Assembly (NCBI GenBank): GCA_024811115.1
Contig: JAKOGH010000307.1
Coordinates: forward strand, 106,708 to 170,707
Origin: Terana coerulea
Lineage: Eukaryota; Basidiomycota; Agaricomycetes; Polyporales; Phanerochaetaceae
Reading direction: 5' to 3'
Length of the DNA stretch: 64,000 nt
Shown: positions 10,941 to 22,049 of the stretch, one piece after another
How positions within the stretch are numbered: the first letter of the stretch is position 1
Layout of the letters: each line of letters starts with the position of its first letter
Translations under genes and position numbers: made by a program
The notes under the pieces: generated by a model
Told to the model about the DNA's origin: nothing
Seen by the model: only the letters and a program-made list of their open reading frames with translations
Database searches by the model: none

Positions 10941-12367
10941 ATGTCTTTGGCCAACACCACTGGTAAGTACACTCGTGCGCCTCCAACGTCCTCGGTCTCA
11001 TAGCGATATTTCCTCAGCGCCGGCCGCTGCTTCCCAGTCGGTGCTCGCGGACCAGTCCCCCTATAACTACCTTCCTAGTGAGGGTGTCGCCATCACGTTC
11101 GTCGTATTGTTCAGCATCTCGACGCGTAAGTCGCAAAGCAATCGAAGAGAATCCTCATTACTGATATCATTTGCAGTGGCGCACGTGTTTACCGCGTTCT
11201 GGTTCCGCCTGTGGTGGCTTCTGCCAACTGCTGCATTGGCGGGCGTCGGTGAGATTATCGGTTGGGCGGGTCGTCTCTGGTCGAGTATCAACGTTTTGAA
11301 CGGCAACGCCTTCTTGACCCAGTCAGTGGTATCTTTTCCAGCTTATGGGGCTCACGCTGACCTCACGTCTCCAGAATCACCTGCACCATCATCTCTCCGA
11401 CGCCTCTGCTTGCGGCTATTTTCATTATTTTCTCGCGGCTATCCCAGCGTATTGGCCCAAACTACGGTCGTCTCACCCCACGATGGTGTAAGTCTTGCGT
11501 TACCTCCATCTGTAACCATTTTAACCATAAGTTCAATACACAGACGCTCGTATCTTCCTGACCTGCGTGAGTAGCGGTCAGCTCGTAGCACCCCTCTTTC
11601 CTGACATGTTCCCAGGATATCATCGCGCTGGTCATCCAAGGAACTGGTGGAGGCATTGCTTCTTCGGCCAATACAGACTCGGCTCAGAATCTCGTATGTC
11701 TACGTCTCTCTGTCACTCTGAGCGAGTCGCTCAACGCAAGGCGTTCAGGGAAGCAACATCATGCTTGCTGGTATTGTCTTCCAGATGAGTAAGTCCGCGC
11801 GCAAGTGCAGGCCGTGTCTCCGCTGACCGTTCGCTCCAACAGTTGCGTTGATTGTTTTCATGTGCCTGGTTGCCGAATTCTTCTACCGCTTCGTCACCGA
11901 TCGCCCCTACCGCCCCGCCACGGACAACAGCAGTATCTCTACGCTTTACGCGAAGCGTTCGTGGAGCTTGAAGTTGCAACTCATGTCGGCAGCATTGGGC
12001 TTCGCCACGCTCGTCCTGTTCATACGGTATGTCGTCTACCGCCGCCGTCGTGTCCGCTTGTACTGACGTGCGCCCTCAGGTCTATCTACCGTACTGCCGA
12101 GCTTGCCGACGGTTGGCACGGAAAGATCATCTCGACTCAAGTTCTCTTCAGTACGTTGAGCTCACTGTCCGCGAGCACCAGGATGCTGACGAATTCTCAC
12201 AGACGTTCTGGACGGCGCCATGGTCATCCTTGCCACCTACTCGCTCAACATCTTCAACCCCGGGCTACTTGCTGTTCACGCTGGAGGAAGAGGACTACAC
12301 CGAAACCAACAAGAACGCGTCCGGCACCATGGAGTCTCTGGCGATGCGACCTATGCAGAGCCAGTAG
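10941..12367 (+). CDS. RTA1-like seven-helix membrane protein, copy B
   Basis: Second RTA1-family membrane protein, same orientation as copy A. Exons: 10941-10962, 11018-11125, 11177-11321, 11375-11487, 11544-11566, 11616-11693, 11749-11788, 11843-12026, 12080-12150, 12203-12367. Landmarks: YNYLPSEGVAITFVVLFSIS, RLWWLLPTAALAGVGEIIGW, SRLSQRIGPNYGRLTPRWYA, IFLTCDIIALVIQGTGGGIA, GSNIMLAGIVFQM, and NVLDGAMVILATYSLNIFNP. Relative to copy A it has one extra intron splitting exon 6. In the last exon CCCCGGGCTAC at 12258-12268 carries one G too many: removing it gives NPGYLLFTLEEEDY and an end at MRPMQSQ, parallel to MRPMREP in copy A, whereas as written the frame runs into an unrelated tail. The Ser/Thr-rich hydrophilic C-terminus is presumably cytosolic. 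Confidence 0.83.
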
Positions 12368-12665
12368 TAGAGAAGGATCGTCGCCTGTCCCTAGGGACAG
12401 GCATGTGATATAGAGCGGCTGTGGCTAGCCCAGGTCTATGCTTGTGGTCTCGAATGATCTACTTAACGGACTTTGTTACGAATATGGACTATTACTTGAA
12501 TATCATGAGGTGCTTAATAGAAAACGCGACCCGTTTTGTGAAACAGCTCGCGTTAGCAGGTATTACCAGCGACGATCGACGCTGACAGCTTCCCACAGAT
12601 GTCATTTACGTGGGCTCTAGATAAAGAAGCGTGGAATGTGAGTCCAAGATCTACTCACACCCACG

Positions 12666-13160
12666 ATGCTCCTCTCACAATACCTGCTAGCCTACTCAGT
12701 GATTGCCGTAGCTGGTGCTACTGCACCCATCGCAGGCCACGAAGACTGCACCGTCTTTGTTCCAAGCCTTGGGGACGACCCTATCTTTCTTGCCGGGCAA
12801 GAGAATAGCATTGTATGGCGAGTATTTGGCCTCATTAGGTATCATGGGACCATACTCATGTACATTCTGTCAGGGATGTGTCTACCGTTCCGTCAGATGC
12901 ATGTACTATCCCTTCATTCGAGTTCGACAGCGAGCACTCTGTCATCATCACGACGTTGGCCACCGACATCGACCCACATGCGGGTATGCTGGAGTTTACA
13001 CTACCCGGAGTCTCGTCAGACCCTTATTTCTTCGTATGTGAGTGAAGTCTGTGCCTGAACGGATGCTTGAGATTCATGTTAATTGTATTGACTCGACTAT
13101 GGCGAAGTCAACGCCGAAGATGGACGTCATGCTACACTCGCAGCAGTTACAAATAAATAA
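12666..13160 (+). CDS. Small secreted protein, three exons, unknown function
   Basis: Exons 12666-12838, 12874-13037 and 13108-13160; introns GTATCA...TCAG (35 nt) and GTGAGT...GAAG (70 nt). They splice in frame into about 129 residues. The N-terminus MLLSQYLLAYSVIAVAGATA is a classic signal peptide (n-region short, h-region 4-18, likely cleavage after GATA). The mature part has two Cys (in HEDCTVFVPS and SDACTIPSFE), possibly one disulphide, and an acidic beta-rich body (HSVIITTLATDIDPHAGMLE). I do not recognise the family. The first intron is at the short limit for fungi. It lies 300 bp after the RTA1-like copy B on the same strand. Small size and secretion would fit a fungal effector or apoplastic protein, but that is inference. 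Confidence 0.6.
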
Positions 13161-14504
13161 TCTGGTCGCTCCAGTTCGCCGACCGCTGCAAAGACGACGC
13201 ACATTCGACCTTCGAAGTCATCGTCTCTCGTACTCAACCACGCCAGTCGATCAGCTACTATACAGCAGCTAAACGTGATACGTCTAAACGCGATCGCCCA
13301 TGGGAAGCTAAGAATAAACTTCCTAAGATCCGAGCAATTGAACGATAAGACCCTCGGCGGATGCCAGAAATGCCGCGTAAGATGTGACCCATTGTGAGAC
13401 AATCACGTCCGGCGAGTGCTTGACTGCAGTAGTCCGTCCACAATGCATGGATCACGTATGCGCTCCCCTAGGCCTCGGCCAATCAGCGTTCAGTGGTGGT
13501 CACGAGAGCGATGAGCTGACCGAAGAAAAGGGGTCTTCGCCAAAATTTCCGCCGAGAATAAATGCGGTGGAAGGTGCGCCCCGACGATAACGTTGCGGAA
13601 TGAACGACAGAGAGTCGAGAAGAGGTCGAGGTTTTCTCCATATTTGTGTCCGCCAAGCCTCGTGTGTTCAATCCGCGAGACTGCTATACAACGCTTAACC
13701 TAGATGGGACTGAAAAGTAAGGTGGAGATTGGGACAGCCGCGAGGAAATCTTCCATCTTGATTACGTGCAGGATGTGCGTGGTGGGATGCTTGCCTTATG
13801 TGAAGCAATGGTGCCATATTTATTTGGCGTCGACACCACCTTCCGGTACAACGGTAGCGGTGAACAAGCTCGACTTGGGCTACGAATGGCGGATCGTCAT
13901 AGAGTCGGCGCATGCATGTCTCCGCTATGCCTCACTTTGCTTCGACGGCCGACGCTATACGTCTTAGAGACGAGATCTCCGAAATGATTGCATGTATGTA
14001 TAAGCCTGTGTGATACAATCGTGACAGCATTTCGACGAAATTGGGAGGCACTTACCCAGTGACTCGCGCAGAAACGCTGACTGCGCGGTTCTCGAAGTGG
14101 GTTCTTCCGGAAGTTCACGAACTGTGGAGAAACAGTGCGTTCTGTGAGCACAGCGACGGTAGCCTGAGGTTTCGGAGGTTGGAGGAAAGTTGAGCTGAAC
14201 GAGCTTTGCGCCTGCAGTGTCCGACCAAGAGATGTCAGAGACTCAGAGTCAGAGCAAGCAGACATACGCCAACGCCAAGGACAAGGTCGCACTTCGTGGC
14301 GCTCGGGAAGCTCGACCCTGGATCAATTGATGTGCGTAGTAGCGTCTATCAATGCGTCAGCAAACGCCCGTCAGATAGACGCCGCCGCCGATTGGCCGAA
14401 TGCCCTGAGTACTCTACCCAAACTCTACCTTGACTTCAAACAGCCACTGCCTGCGCACTACCTGGGTCAAGGCACCCGTCCATCCCCCCTCTGCACGACT
14501 TGTA
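13161..14504. other. Intergenic upstream of the Zn2Cys6 regulator
   Basis: No supported gene. Several unrelated short frames occur on both strands. The last 250 bp before 14505 should hold the regulator promoter; I see no clear TATA box. Confidence 0.4.
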
Positions 14505-17500
14505 ATGCCACCGGAGCCACGCAAACAGTCCCGCAAAGTCACCAGCGAGGAAGACGTAGAGGTAAAGCGGGCGAGAGGCGAGATATCTTGTGCCGAATGC
14601 CGACGGTATGTCTCACTACCCCGGTCTTGGCTTTCGTCCACACTGCTGACGGCATATATTTTGTGGCGCTGATGCAGCTTGAAGCTCAAGTGTGACAAGA
14701 AACTGCCATGCGGGTCGTGCGTCAGGAGAGGATGCACCACCATATGCCCAAATGGTGAGCGCAGTGATTGTGGGCGGGAGCCGCGTTGCTGACGGTGAAC
14801 GCAGGCAGCCTGTCGGCAGGACAAGGAACAAGGTCAGCACACCTGGACCTCTATTTTAACTCGCCGTCAATGTAATCCCCTGTCAGATTTGTCCTTGCAG
14901 ACACCGAGCAGCTGCACAGGAAGATTGCTGAAATGAGCGAACGTATCCGCCAGCTAGAGGACGTGGTCGCAATCTTTCCAGGCCGGCATATCTACCGAGC
15001 GACATTCGCTATTGCGCGACGAGTTGCTTACGATCAAATTCGGCCCCGAAGTCCGGCGTACAGTGGACGACGAATATACTCGCAATGCACTATCTCAATC
15101 TATCGACGCTTTGGGCACGTTGACCATTGGAGACCATGGAGAAACGAAGTATATCGGTCGGTCTGGTGGTGCAGAGGTGTGTATTGAGCCTCTCTTCTCG
15201 TCTCCTCATTCTAACAAGTCATAGACGCTTTTCTTGGTACGCGACTTGTTGATATCGGCTTCAGACAGTCGTTCATGTGGATACTGCAGGCTGCGCCCAT
15301 TCCCGGTGAAGAGGCAGCACCAAGTCTTCCTCCAGAAGTTGAAGACCTCGACCTCGACCTGCCCGACATCAACTCAGAGCTTCAATCCCTAGCGTTCAGT
15401 TTTCCATTCACACTGTCACCTGAGAATATGGACACCATCATGGACAAGCTCGAGTCATATCTTCCACCCCAACCACGCGCCTGGGCTCTTTGCGAGACGT
15501 ATCTGGCGCAGTTCAGCTGGTGGTTCCGGCCGATCAAACGCGACGAACTCATCAACGAGATCCTCATTCCCATATACCGCACCCTCAACGACTCGACCAA
15601 GAAGACTTACCACCGCAAGGCCGACGCGGATGCAGCCCGCTGTCCCCATCTTCTCGCCACTTTGTTTCTCGTCCTCGCGGCCGGTGCCATCGTGGATCTC
15701 ACGCTGCCGTCATGTAGCGCAGAGGCTGAGAAATACTACCGACTTGGGCGAGCGGCGCTGTCCCTGCGCTCGATATTCGATTCACCAGAGCTTGAGACCG
15801 TGCAGGCCGTGGGATTGATGGCCGGTTATCACAGTCTTTGCTCTTCCCGATATACCCTCGAAAGCGCTTGGTCCATCGGCGCGTTGGCGTCCAAGCTGGC
15901 TCAAAGCGTGCGTCCCCCTTACTTTTGGTGCCGCAATGGCTGATTTAATCTTTCTCGCCCGATTTTAGATTGGGCTTCGTACGTGATACATCCCTTCATT
16001 GTCTTGTGGTCGGCCGTTGGTTTACTAACTACCGCTGAATAGATCGCGATAGTGCAGCTTGGAAACTTGAAGATAAGATTGTGCAGCGCAGAAGGAACCT
16101 CTTCTGGGAGCTATTCATCCTTGAAATTATGCATGTACATTCACGTCTCCCGTCTGACATCCGGAAACAGCTCTCACCTGTGCGCATTCACAGTGCTTAG
16201 CTCTCGGACGTCCACCCAGTGTGGCCCTGGAGCATGTTGACTGCCAAATTCCTACAGACGAAGAATCATCAATAGGCGAGAATGGACATGTCTTCCCTGG
16301 GTGTAAGCTTCTTTCTGATTACAAGACGTTCCGCGGTTGACAAGAGCTCAGATTGGAAATGGAGGTTTTTGTTCTCGCAGCAAGTGTATTCGCATGTCGT
16401 GGATGCATTGGTGAATGCCAAGGCCCCGACATACGAGACTGTTCTCGACCTCGACCGCAGGATTCGGCAGACCACCCTCCCGGCGGTCAGGCTATACCTT
16501 ACACCTGACGAGGACGATTACAGCAACCCTGGGCTCTGTATGAAAGGCTACCTAATGTCGCAGTATCGTTCGATAAGTAAGTATTTTTCCACTCAACGCC
16601 TTAGCTGAGTCTCACTTTTCTTTGAAAGCTATGATATATATTCACAGGTGTGCGAGGACCTCGTCGTGAACTTGAACACTATACTTAACACGCACTACTC
16701 CAGGACCTTTCTTCGCTCAGGCACTGCTCGACCACCCAGACAACCCTCTCAGCAGTCCGTACGCGCCTTCCTTCCTAGCCAGCGAACAGGTGTGCCTCGG
16801 TCCTGATCAAGTCATTCATTCACTATTATGAACGATGTCCCGACCTGATTGGGCGTTTCTGGGGAATATGGACGCACGCATTCTCTGCTGCCGTGAGTTG
16901 TTTCACATGTCGACATATATCATATGGCGATAATTGGTTCCCACAGATCATTCTTGGCTCGACTGTCTACCGCTCGCCAAGCGTCAGCATGGCTGCAAGT
17001 GCGCTCGTGGAGTTAGAACTTGTCATAGAACTGTTTGGAAAGGGCGCCGCTCATTCGTTCAAGGCAAGGCAAGGCCACGTATGTTGTGCAATCCCTCTCT
17101 GCCCATCACTCGCTGACCACGAATATTATAGCGTATTTTGCGCGAGCTGAAGACCAAGGCCGACAGGGTGTACCAGCAATATCGCAATAGGCATGCGAGC
17201 CCTGCGTTAGACATCCAGCTCAGCATCGGCCCAGAGGCTGAGATCTCCGCGTCCCGCCTCGCCATCTTCGGCGGCCAGACGCGCGTGATGTCGTCCAAGC
17301 TCCTCTCACGAAGGCGCGGAAACAGGCAGACGTCGCAGTCGAGCTGCGTCACCTCGCCGAGCTCCTCCTCGGCGGACTCGCCGCCGCGCGACGAGTCTCC
17401 GGGCCACAGCTCCGCTGCGTCCACCCCGAGTGACTCCGGCTCGGTCCCGCAATACGTGTCGGACGCACTGGCCCAGGTGCACCCGTCCCTTGTGGAGTAT

Positions 17501-17981
17501 CTTTCGCTGTATCCCGCGTCGTCGTCCCTCGCCGTTGTCAACCCGCCGGACGTCCCGATGACAAACGGGTCATCGGCAGCCGTCGGCGGACAGACGCCTA
17601 CTCTGGACTTCACCTCGCCGATGACGAGCCCGACAGCCGGTGCAGCGGCCTACCCGCCCTACTACCCCGGCGTTCAACCACAAGCCCAGATGGGTCCGCA
17701 GATGATGGCAGGGTCCAATTCTGTAGGGCCGATGCCGAACTTCTTTGGTGTCGCCGACCCGAACCTCTCAGCCTTTGGCATGCCTGAGCTCGGGGTTCGC
17801 GGAGGACGTGATGATGACCGAGCACTGGATGAACCTGATGAAGGAGACGGGGATCTTGGATAGCAACGGGAACTATGCGACGGTGAATGGTATGAATGGT
17901 GCTGGTGGTCAGCAGCAGCAGCAGCAGCAGCAGCCACAACCACAGCAAGGGCAGGGGATGTTTGGGCAGTCTCTCTTCTAA
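14505..17981 (+). CDS. Zn2Cys6 transcription factor with fungal-specific middle domain
   Basis: Nuclear DNA-binding regulator. The N-terminal zinc cluster is split by an intron: SCAECRR joined to LKLKCDKKLPCGSCVRRGC then TTICPNG gives the six Cys of a binuclear cluster (C-x2-C-x6-C-x5-C-x2-C-x6-C). A short coiled-coil follows (EQLHRKIAEMSERIRQLED). Likely exons: 14505-14605, 14678-14754, 14805-14832, 14887-15176, 15225-15236 (12 nt), 15290-15907, 15969-15978 (10 nt), 16043-16134, 16194-16302, 16352-16576, a 19-nt exon near 16630, 16704 to about 16890, one near 16948-17080, and 17132-17981. The middle homology region contains RNLFWELFILEIMH, CLALGRPPSVALEH, and IGRFWGIWTHAFSAA. The tail is Ser/Pro-rich and ends in a CAG-coded Gln run before GQGMFGQSLF. 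Four single-base frame breaks are needed (14978-14979, about 16704, 16795-16796, 17792-17795), the last restoring a proper C-terminus. Target genes unknown. Confidence 0.82.
17916..17939 (+). repeat. CAG microsatellite coding polyglutamine
   Basis: Eight CAG-type codons in a row near the C-terminus of the Zn2Cys6 factor, followed by a Pro-Gln mix. Coding microsatellites like this commonly vary in length between alleles. Confidence 0.8.
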
Positions 17982-18166
17982 CTTATCTTGTGGCTTTGTT
18001 TGCTTGCTATCTTGTATTAGGTTGTATCCGTATCCCGCCCGCGCCCCTTTGCGTAACTTAACTTCATGTAATACCAGTGTAGTACCTACGTAGACACTCA
18101 ACGTGACCATGAGCAGAGCATGACATTGATCCACCCATCTATCACTGCTTCGACTGAACAATTTGC

Positions 18167-20133
18167 TCAATGACCTCCCCGACCCTCAACACCATCTCGT
18201 CGCAGCCCCACTGTCCCACAACACTGGCTCCCAACAGGCCAGCCGTCCTCGCCTAGCCCAACCGGCACACTCATCGCTGGCAGACCGGCGAGAGACCCCG
18301 GCACAGTGAGCACGTCCTGGACATAGGCTCCGAGCTCGTCCTCGGGCGGGTTGTCAAGAAGCGGTGCGGTTTGGATTGCCGACGGGTGCAGGAGTACGTC
18401 GACGCCTTCGACGCTGGCGACCTCTTGCTGCATGTTCTGCGCGGAGCACGTTTTGGGCACGGAATACGCGATCAAAATCCGCCCGGACCAGCTGACGGAT
18501 GCGCTGTGCTTGGAGAAAGTAGTTGTCATAGGCACTGTCACCAGACTGAGCATTAAAAACGAAAGCGAAATCACACCAATCCACTTACTCTGCGGTCAGA
18601 GCGTATGTTCCAAGTAGTATACGTCGCTGCACCTCTGGGCCAAAGCCTTGAGAGCGGGTATGTGCATAAACATTAGCGGCCTTTTTGTTGTCCGCCCCTG
18701 GTGGAGGATCGACGCGCAGACCTGGAGAAACGTGTGAGAATGTGCAACAGAGTGGCAGAAGATGGACCTACCGTAACGAATGCCGTCATATCGAGCTAAG
18801 TTGCTGCTCGCGGCCGCACTAGCGATGACATAGTACGCACTGAGCGCATACCGGGTTGAAGGTAAGGAAACCGAAACAACAGATGCGCCTCTTTCTTTCA
18901 GGGAAGTGATCAGCTCGCGGAGAGGCTCGACGACAGTTGTTTTGAGTTCGGAGGGGAAATATTCCTAAAACCAATACCGTCGTTTGTTCAGCGGAGACAA
19001 AGGGGAGAGTCAAAATAGTCTGACCTGTGGAATCCTGATTCTCAGCCCAGATAAACTCGAACGAATTGTACCAATCGTGCATATATCGACCACATTGTTC
19101 GGCTGCCTTTTGTCTCGTCTCTGGCCGTGCTGCCGACGGGTCGCGTTCGTCATAGTGAGCGATCGCATCTATCAATTGTAAGTTGACGTCATGCTAACCG
19201 CTTGTGGTTACTTACTGAACACCTTGCTCGTGGTTTCGACGCAGTCCCCGAAGACCCCTACGCAATCTAAGCTGTCGTCGTAAGGTACTACACCCCATCT
19301 ACCTAAAAAGTACGCTGTTAGCGCTACACAGGCGGCAGAAGAACTTGTTATACCAACTGATCAGTCCGTATGATGGCTTCAGCCCTACGACGCCGCAATA
19401 GGAAGCAGGCAACCGGACAGAGCCTCCAGTATCAGTTCCTATCGCACTGTACGCAAGATGAGAGCCTGTTCCATTCACACGAGAAGTATTACCACGTACG
19501 CAGAGCACATTCCTGCTGCCACAGCTGCTGCACTGCCACCTGAGCTTCCACCTGCCGCCCTGCGCTCTCTGTCTTCCCACGACGCTGTCGACGAAGGTGC
19601 CTGATATGGGTTGACTACGGGGCCATGAACGGAGTACACATTCAATGATCTGTTTCATCTTAGTACTTTGGCTGCAGCCATTACCAGCAAACCACGTACC
19701 CCATGCCAAATTCGTCACAGTTCGCTTTGCCCACGACGGTTGCTCCGGCCTCCCGCAACAAGCCGACGACAGTTGCATCGAACGGGGAGGTGAACTCGCG
19801 AAGCATCGGGGAGGAGCATGTCGTGGGCATATCTGCCGTGCATATGTTGTCCTTGACCGCGACAGGCACATCCCGGAGTGGACCATCGCGCGAACTGACT
19901 TCAACCGTGCTGGAGACGTAAACCAGGGCATTCACGCTTGGGTTCTTGGTGGTTACGGCGTGAGCCAGTGTCCCAGTTGCATATGCTTTCCGTGGAAGAT
20001 GTTTAGAGATGCGGTGAATACATGGCAGGCGGTAAGGTTTAAGCATTGCCTGCCGACGGCGATGAGTGCAGGAACGGAGCAGACCTATTCCAAAATTGGA
20101 CGAGTGTTTGGCAAAAGCTTTCGATTCTAACAT
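18167..20133 (-). CDS. Mitochondrial glutamyl-tRNA(Gln) amidotransferase subunit A (GatA/Her2)
   Basis: Catalytic amidase subunit of the mitochondrial GatFAB/GatCAB complex that converts Glu-tRNA(Gln) to Gln-tRNA(Gln). Eight exons: 20133-19700, 19649-19500, 19446-19358, 19302-19216, 19168-19025, 18964-18772, 18721-18589, 18534-18167. Amidase-signature landmarks: [10 protein letters not shown] (catalytic Lys), [13 protein letters not shown] joined to [30 protein letters not shown] (Ser-cis-Ser part), then [16 protein letters not shown] with the nucleophilic Ser, and [10 protein letters not shown]. Later: [44 protein letters not shown]. Two frame corrections are needed, in exon 5 (about 19035-19110) and exon 8 (about 18436-18455). 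The N-terminus is basic and lacks acids, as expected for a mitochondrial presequence; ATG at 20133 or 20046 could be the start. Head-to-head with Mak11, about 110 bp apart. Confidence 0.88.
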
Positions 20134-20243
20134 GGTGCAAATAGGAAGCCAAACATCACAGGCGCCTGAGCGAAAAGTTTGGGCGTTCAGTATATTCAGA
20201 ATTTCGCTCACCATACACCTCCATATCCATCCATTCCGTACCA
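20134..20243. promoter_or_regulatory. Short bidirectional promoter, GatA / Mak11
   Basis: Only 110 bp (or about 200 bp with the alternative GatA start) separates the two divergent start codons, so both transcripts must share promoter sequence. Both genes serve translation, one in mitochondria and one in ribosome assembly. Confidence 0.6.
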
Positions 20244-21880
20244 ATGCCCGACCCAAAATCAATATTGAAGAATAAAGCGCCACCTGTGAAAAAGGCTAGG
20301 ACTGCAGCTGAGCCAACACCCAAGGCTGCTGTCAAGCCGGCACTCAAAAAGCTTCCAGCGGCACCATCCAAAGCCTCATCTTCTCCCAAACCAAAACTAC
20401 CATCTGCCGCCAAGGCCTCCCTGCCCCAACCTACAAAACTCCAGCAAGCAGTCGCTACTAAAGACAAGAAAGGCAAGGGCAAAGCGAAGGCTACCCAAGA
20501 TGAGCCTAGTCCGCTACCAACCTCATTCAAGGTCATGGCCGGTTCCTACGAGAAGTTACTATACGGCCTGAAGGGCACCGTCACGTCGGAAGGGTCTTCA
20601 CATCACTACCACCTGAAACCTATGTTCATATTCCCTGCGCACATATCGTCCGTCAAAGCTGTGACTGCCTCGCCGAATGGCGGTAAATGGCTTGCGACCG
20701 GAAGCGCAGATGAAATCATAAAGGTGTGGGACTTGCGGCGAAGGAAAGAAGTTGGAGGACTGATGCATCACGAAGGTCCGTCGCGTATACATTCCATACC
20801 ACCATGTATTGACTCAGAACATAACAGGTTCCATAACGCACCTCCAATTCCCTTCACGCTCCCACCTCCTTTCCGCATCAGAAGATGGCACGCTATGTCT
20901 CTTCAGAGCAAGAGACTGGGCCGTACTACGATCGTTGAAGGGTCATAAAGGACGAGTAAATTGCGTTGGCGTCCACCCATCAGGCAAGGTCGCGCTTAGT
21001 GTCGGCAAGGATAGGACACTTCGGATGTGGGATCTCATGAGGGGGAAGGGCTCTGCGAGCACAAAACTGGGAAAAGGTGCGAGCTCCCAACATCCCATAT
21101 CCTTCCAGTACTGACCATGACACAGAGGGTGAGCTCGGTGCGATGGAACACAGATGGAAGCTTGTTCGTCGTGCAAACGCAGTCGACTCTCGACCTCTAT
21201 TCCACAGTGCGTCTCTAGCCCTTGTGATGCTACGTTTCGCTCACTTTCTGGACAGGACATGAAACTACTTCATATTGTCAATCATCCCTCTCGCATCCAC
21301 GACGTGAAGTTCTGCAAACGCGTCGGGAACTCAGGCGAAGTGCTGCTCGTCGCAGCCGAAGACAAGAAGGTCGCGGTCTACGACATTCCTGCGGATCGTG
21401 AACAAACACCGACGGTCATTGCGCATCTTGTCGGGACATCAGAACCGCGTCAAGGCGCTGGATACGATCGCAATCGCCCTCTCGGTGCTTCCAAACGACG
21501 ACCGCACGTCGACGACGCTCGTCAGCACCATCTCGTCGGACGGCAAGTTCCGCGTGTTCGACCTCGCCGACATCCCTGCCGCCGCGTCGTCCACCCCGAC
21601 GCAAATCGAGGCTCTGACGGAGTATGACAGTAAAGGAAGCAGGCTGACGTGCATGTCGATGGCGGACGGCGACGACATTGTTCCTGCGAATGGGAAGCGG
21701 AAACGCGGGGACGAGGATGAGGACGGTGAAGAAGATGGTGGGGAGGATTGGGCGCCGCACCAGAACCCGGCGGGAGAGATAAGTGAGGAGGAAGATATTA
21801 GCGAGATGGAAGACGAAGGTGGTGAAGGTGGTGAAGGTGAGGGTGAATGGGAAGGCGAAGATGAGGGTGAAGCGGAGTGA
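20244..21880 (+). CDS. Mak11/PAK1IP1-like WD40 ribosome biogenesis factor
   Basis: Nucleolar WD40 protein that by family acts in 60S subunit assembly. Exons: 20244-20775, 20828-21076, 21126-21206, 21256-21880. A Lys/Ala/Pro-rich N-terminus of about 95 residues (MPDPKSILKNKAPPVKKART) precedes the propeller. Blade signatures: WLATGSADEIIKVWDLRRRK, HLLSASEDGTLCLFRARDW, LKGHKGRVNCVGVHPSGKVA, DRTLRMWDLMRGKGSASTKL (the Mak11 hallmark WDLxxGK), VRWNTDGSLFVVQ, and ISSDGKFRVFDL. The C-terminus is strongly acidic, mostly Glu/Asp/Gly, with a KRKRG basic patch before it. Two frame breaks, both one G too many: 21137-21138 (restores GELVRWNTDG) and 21433-21435 (restores HLVGHQNRVKALD). Very high confidence in family. 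Confidence 0.9.
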
Positions 21881-22049
21881 AGATGTTATCTTGCACTTGT
21901 CCCATACGTTTTAGTCGCTCGCGTTGCTCAATTTATGGGATCCTGGCTATCGCTCAAGTCTCTCCTAGCTCAGCTCACTGTTATGTGCAACGCATGTATA
22001 GGAGTTGACCAGCTAATACAAACGGTATGTGAATACTTGGATTACAAAC

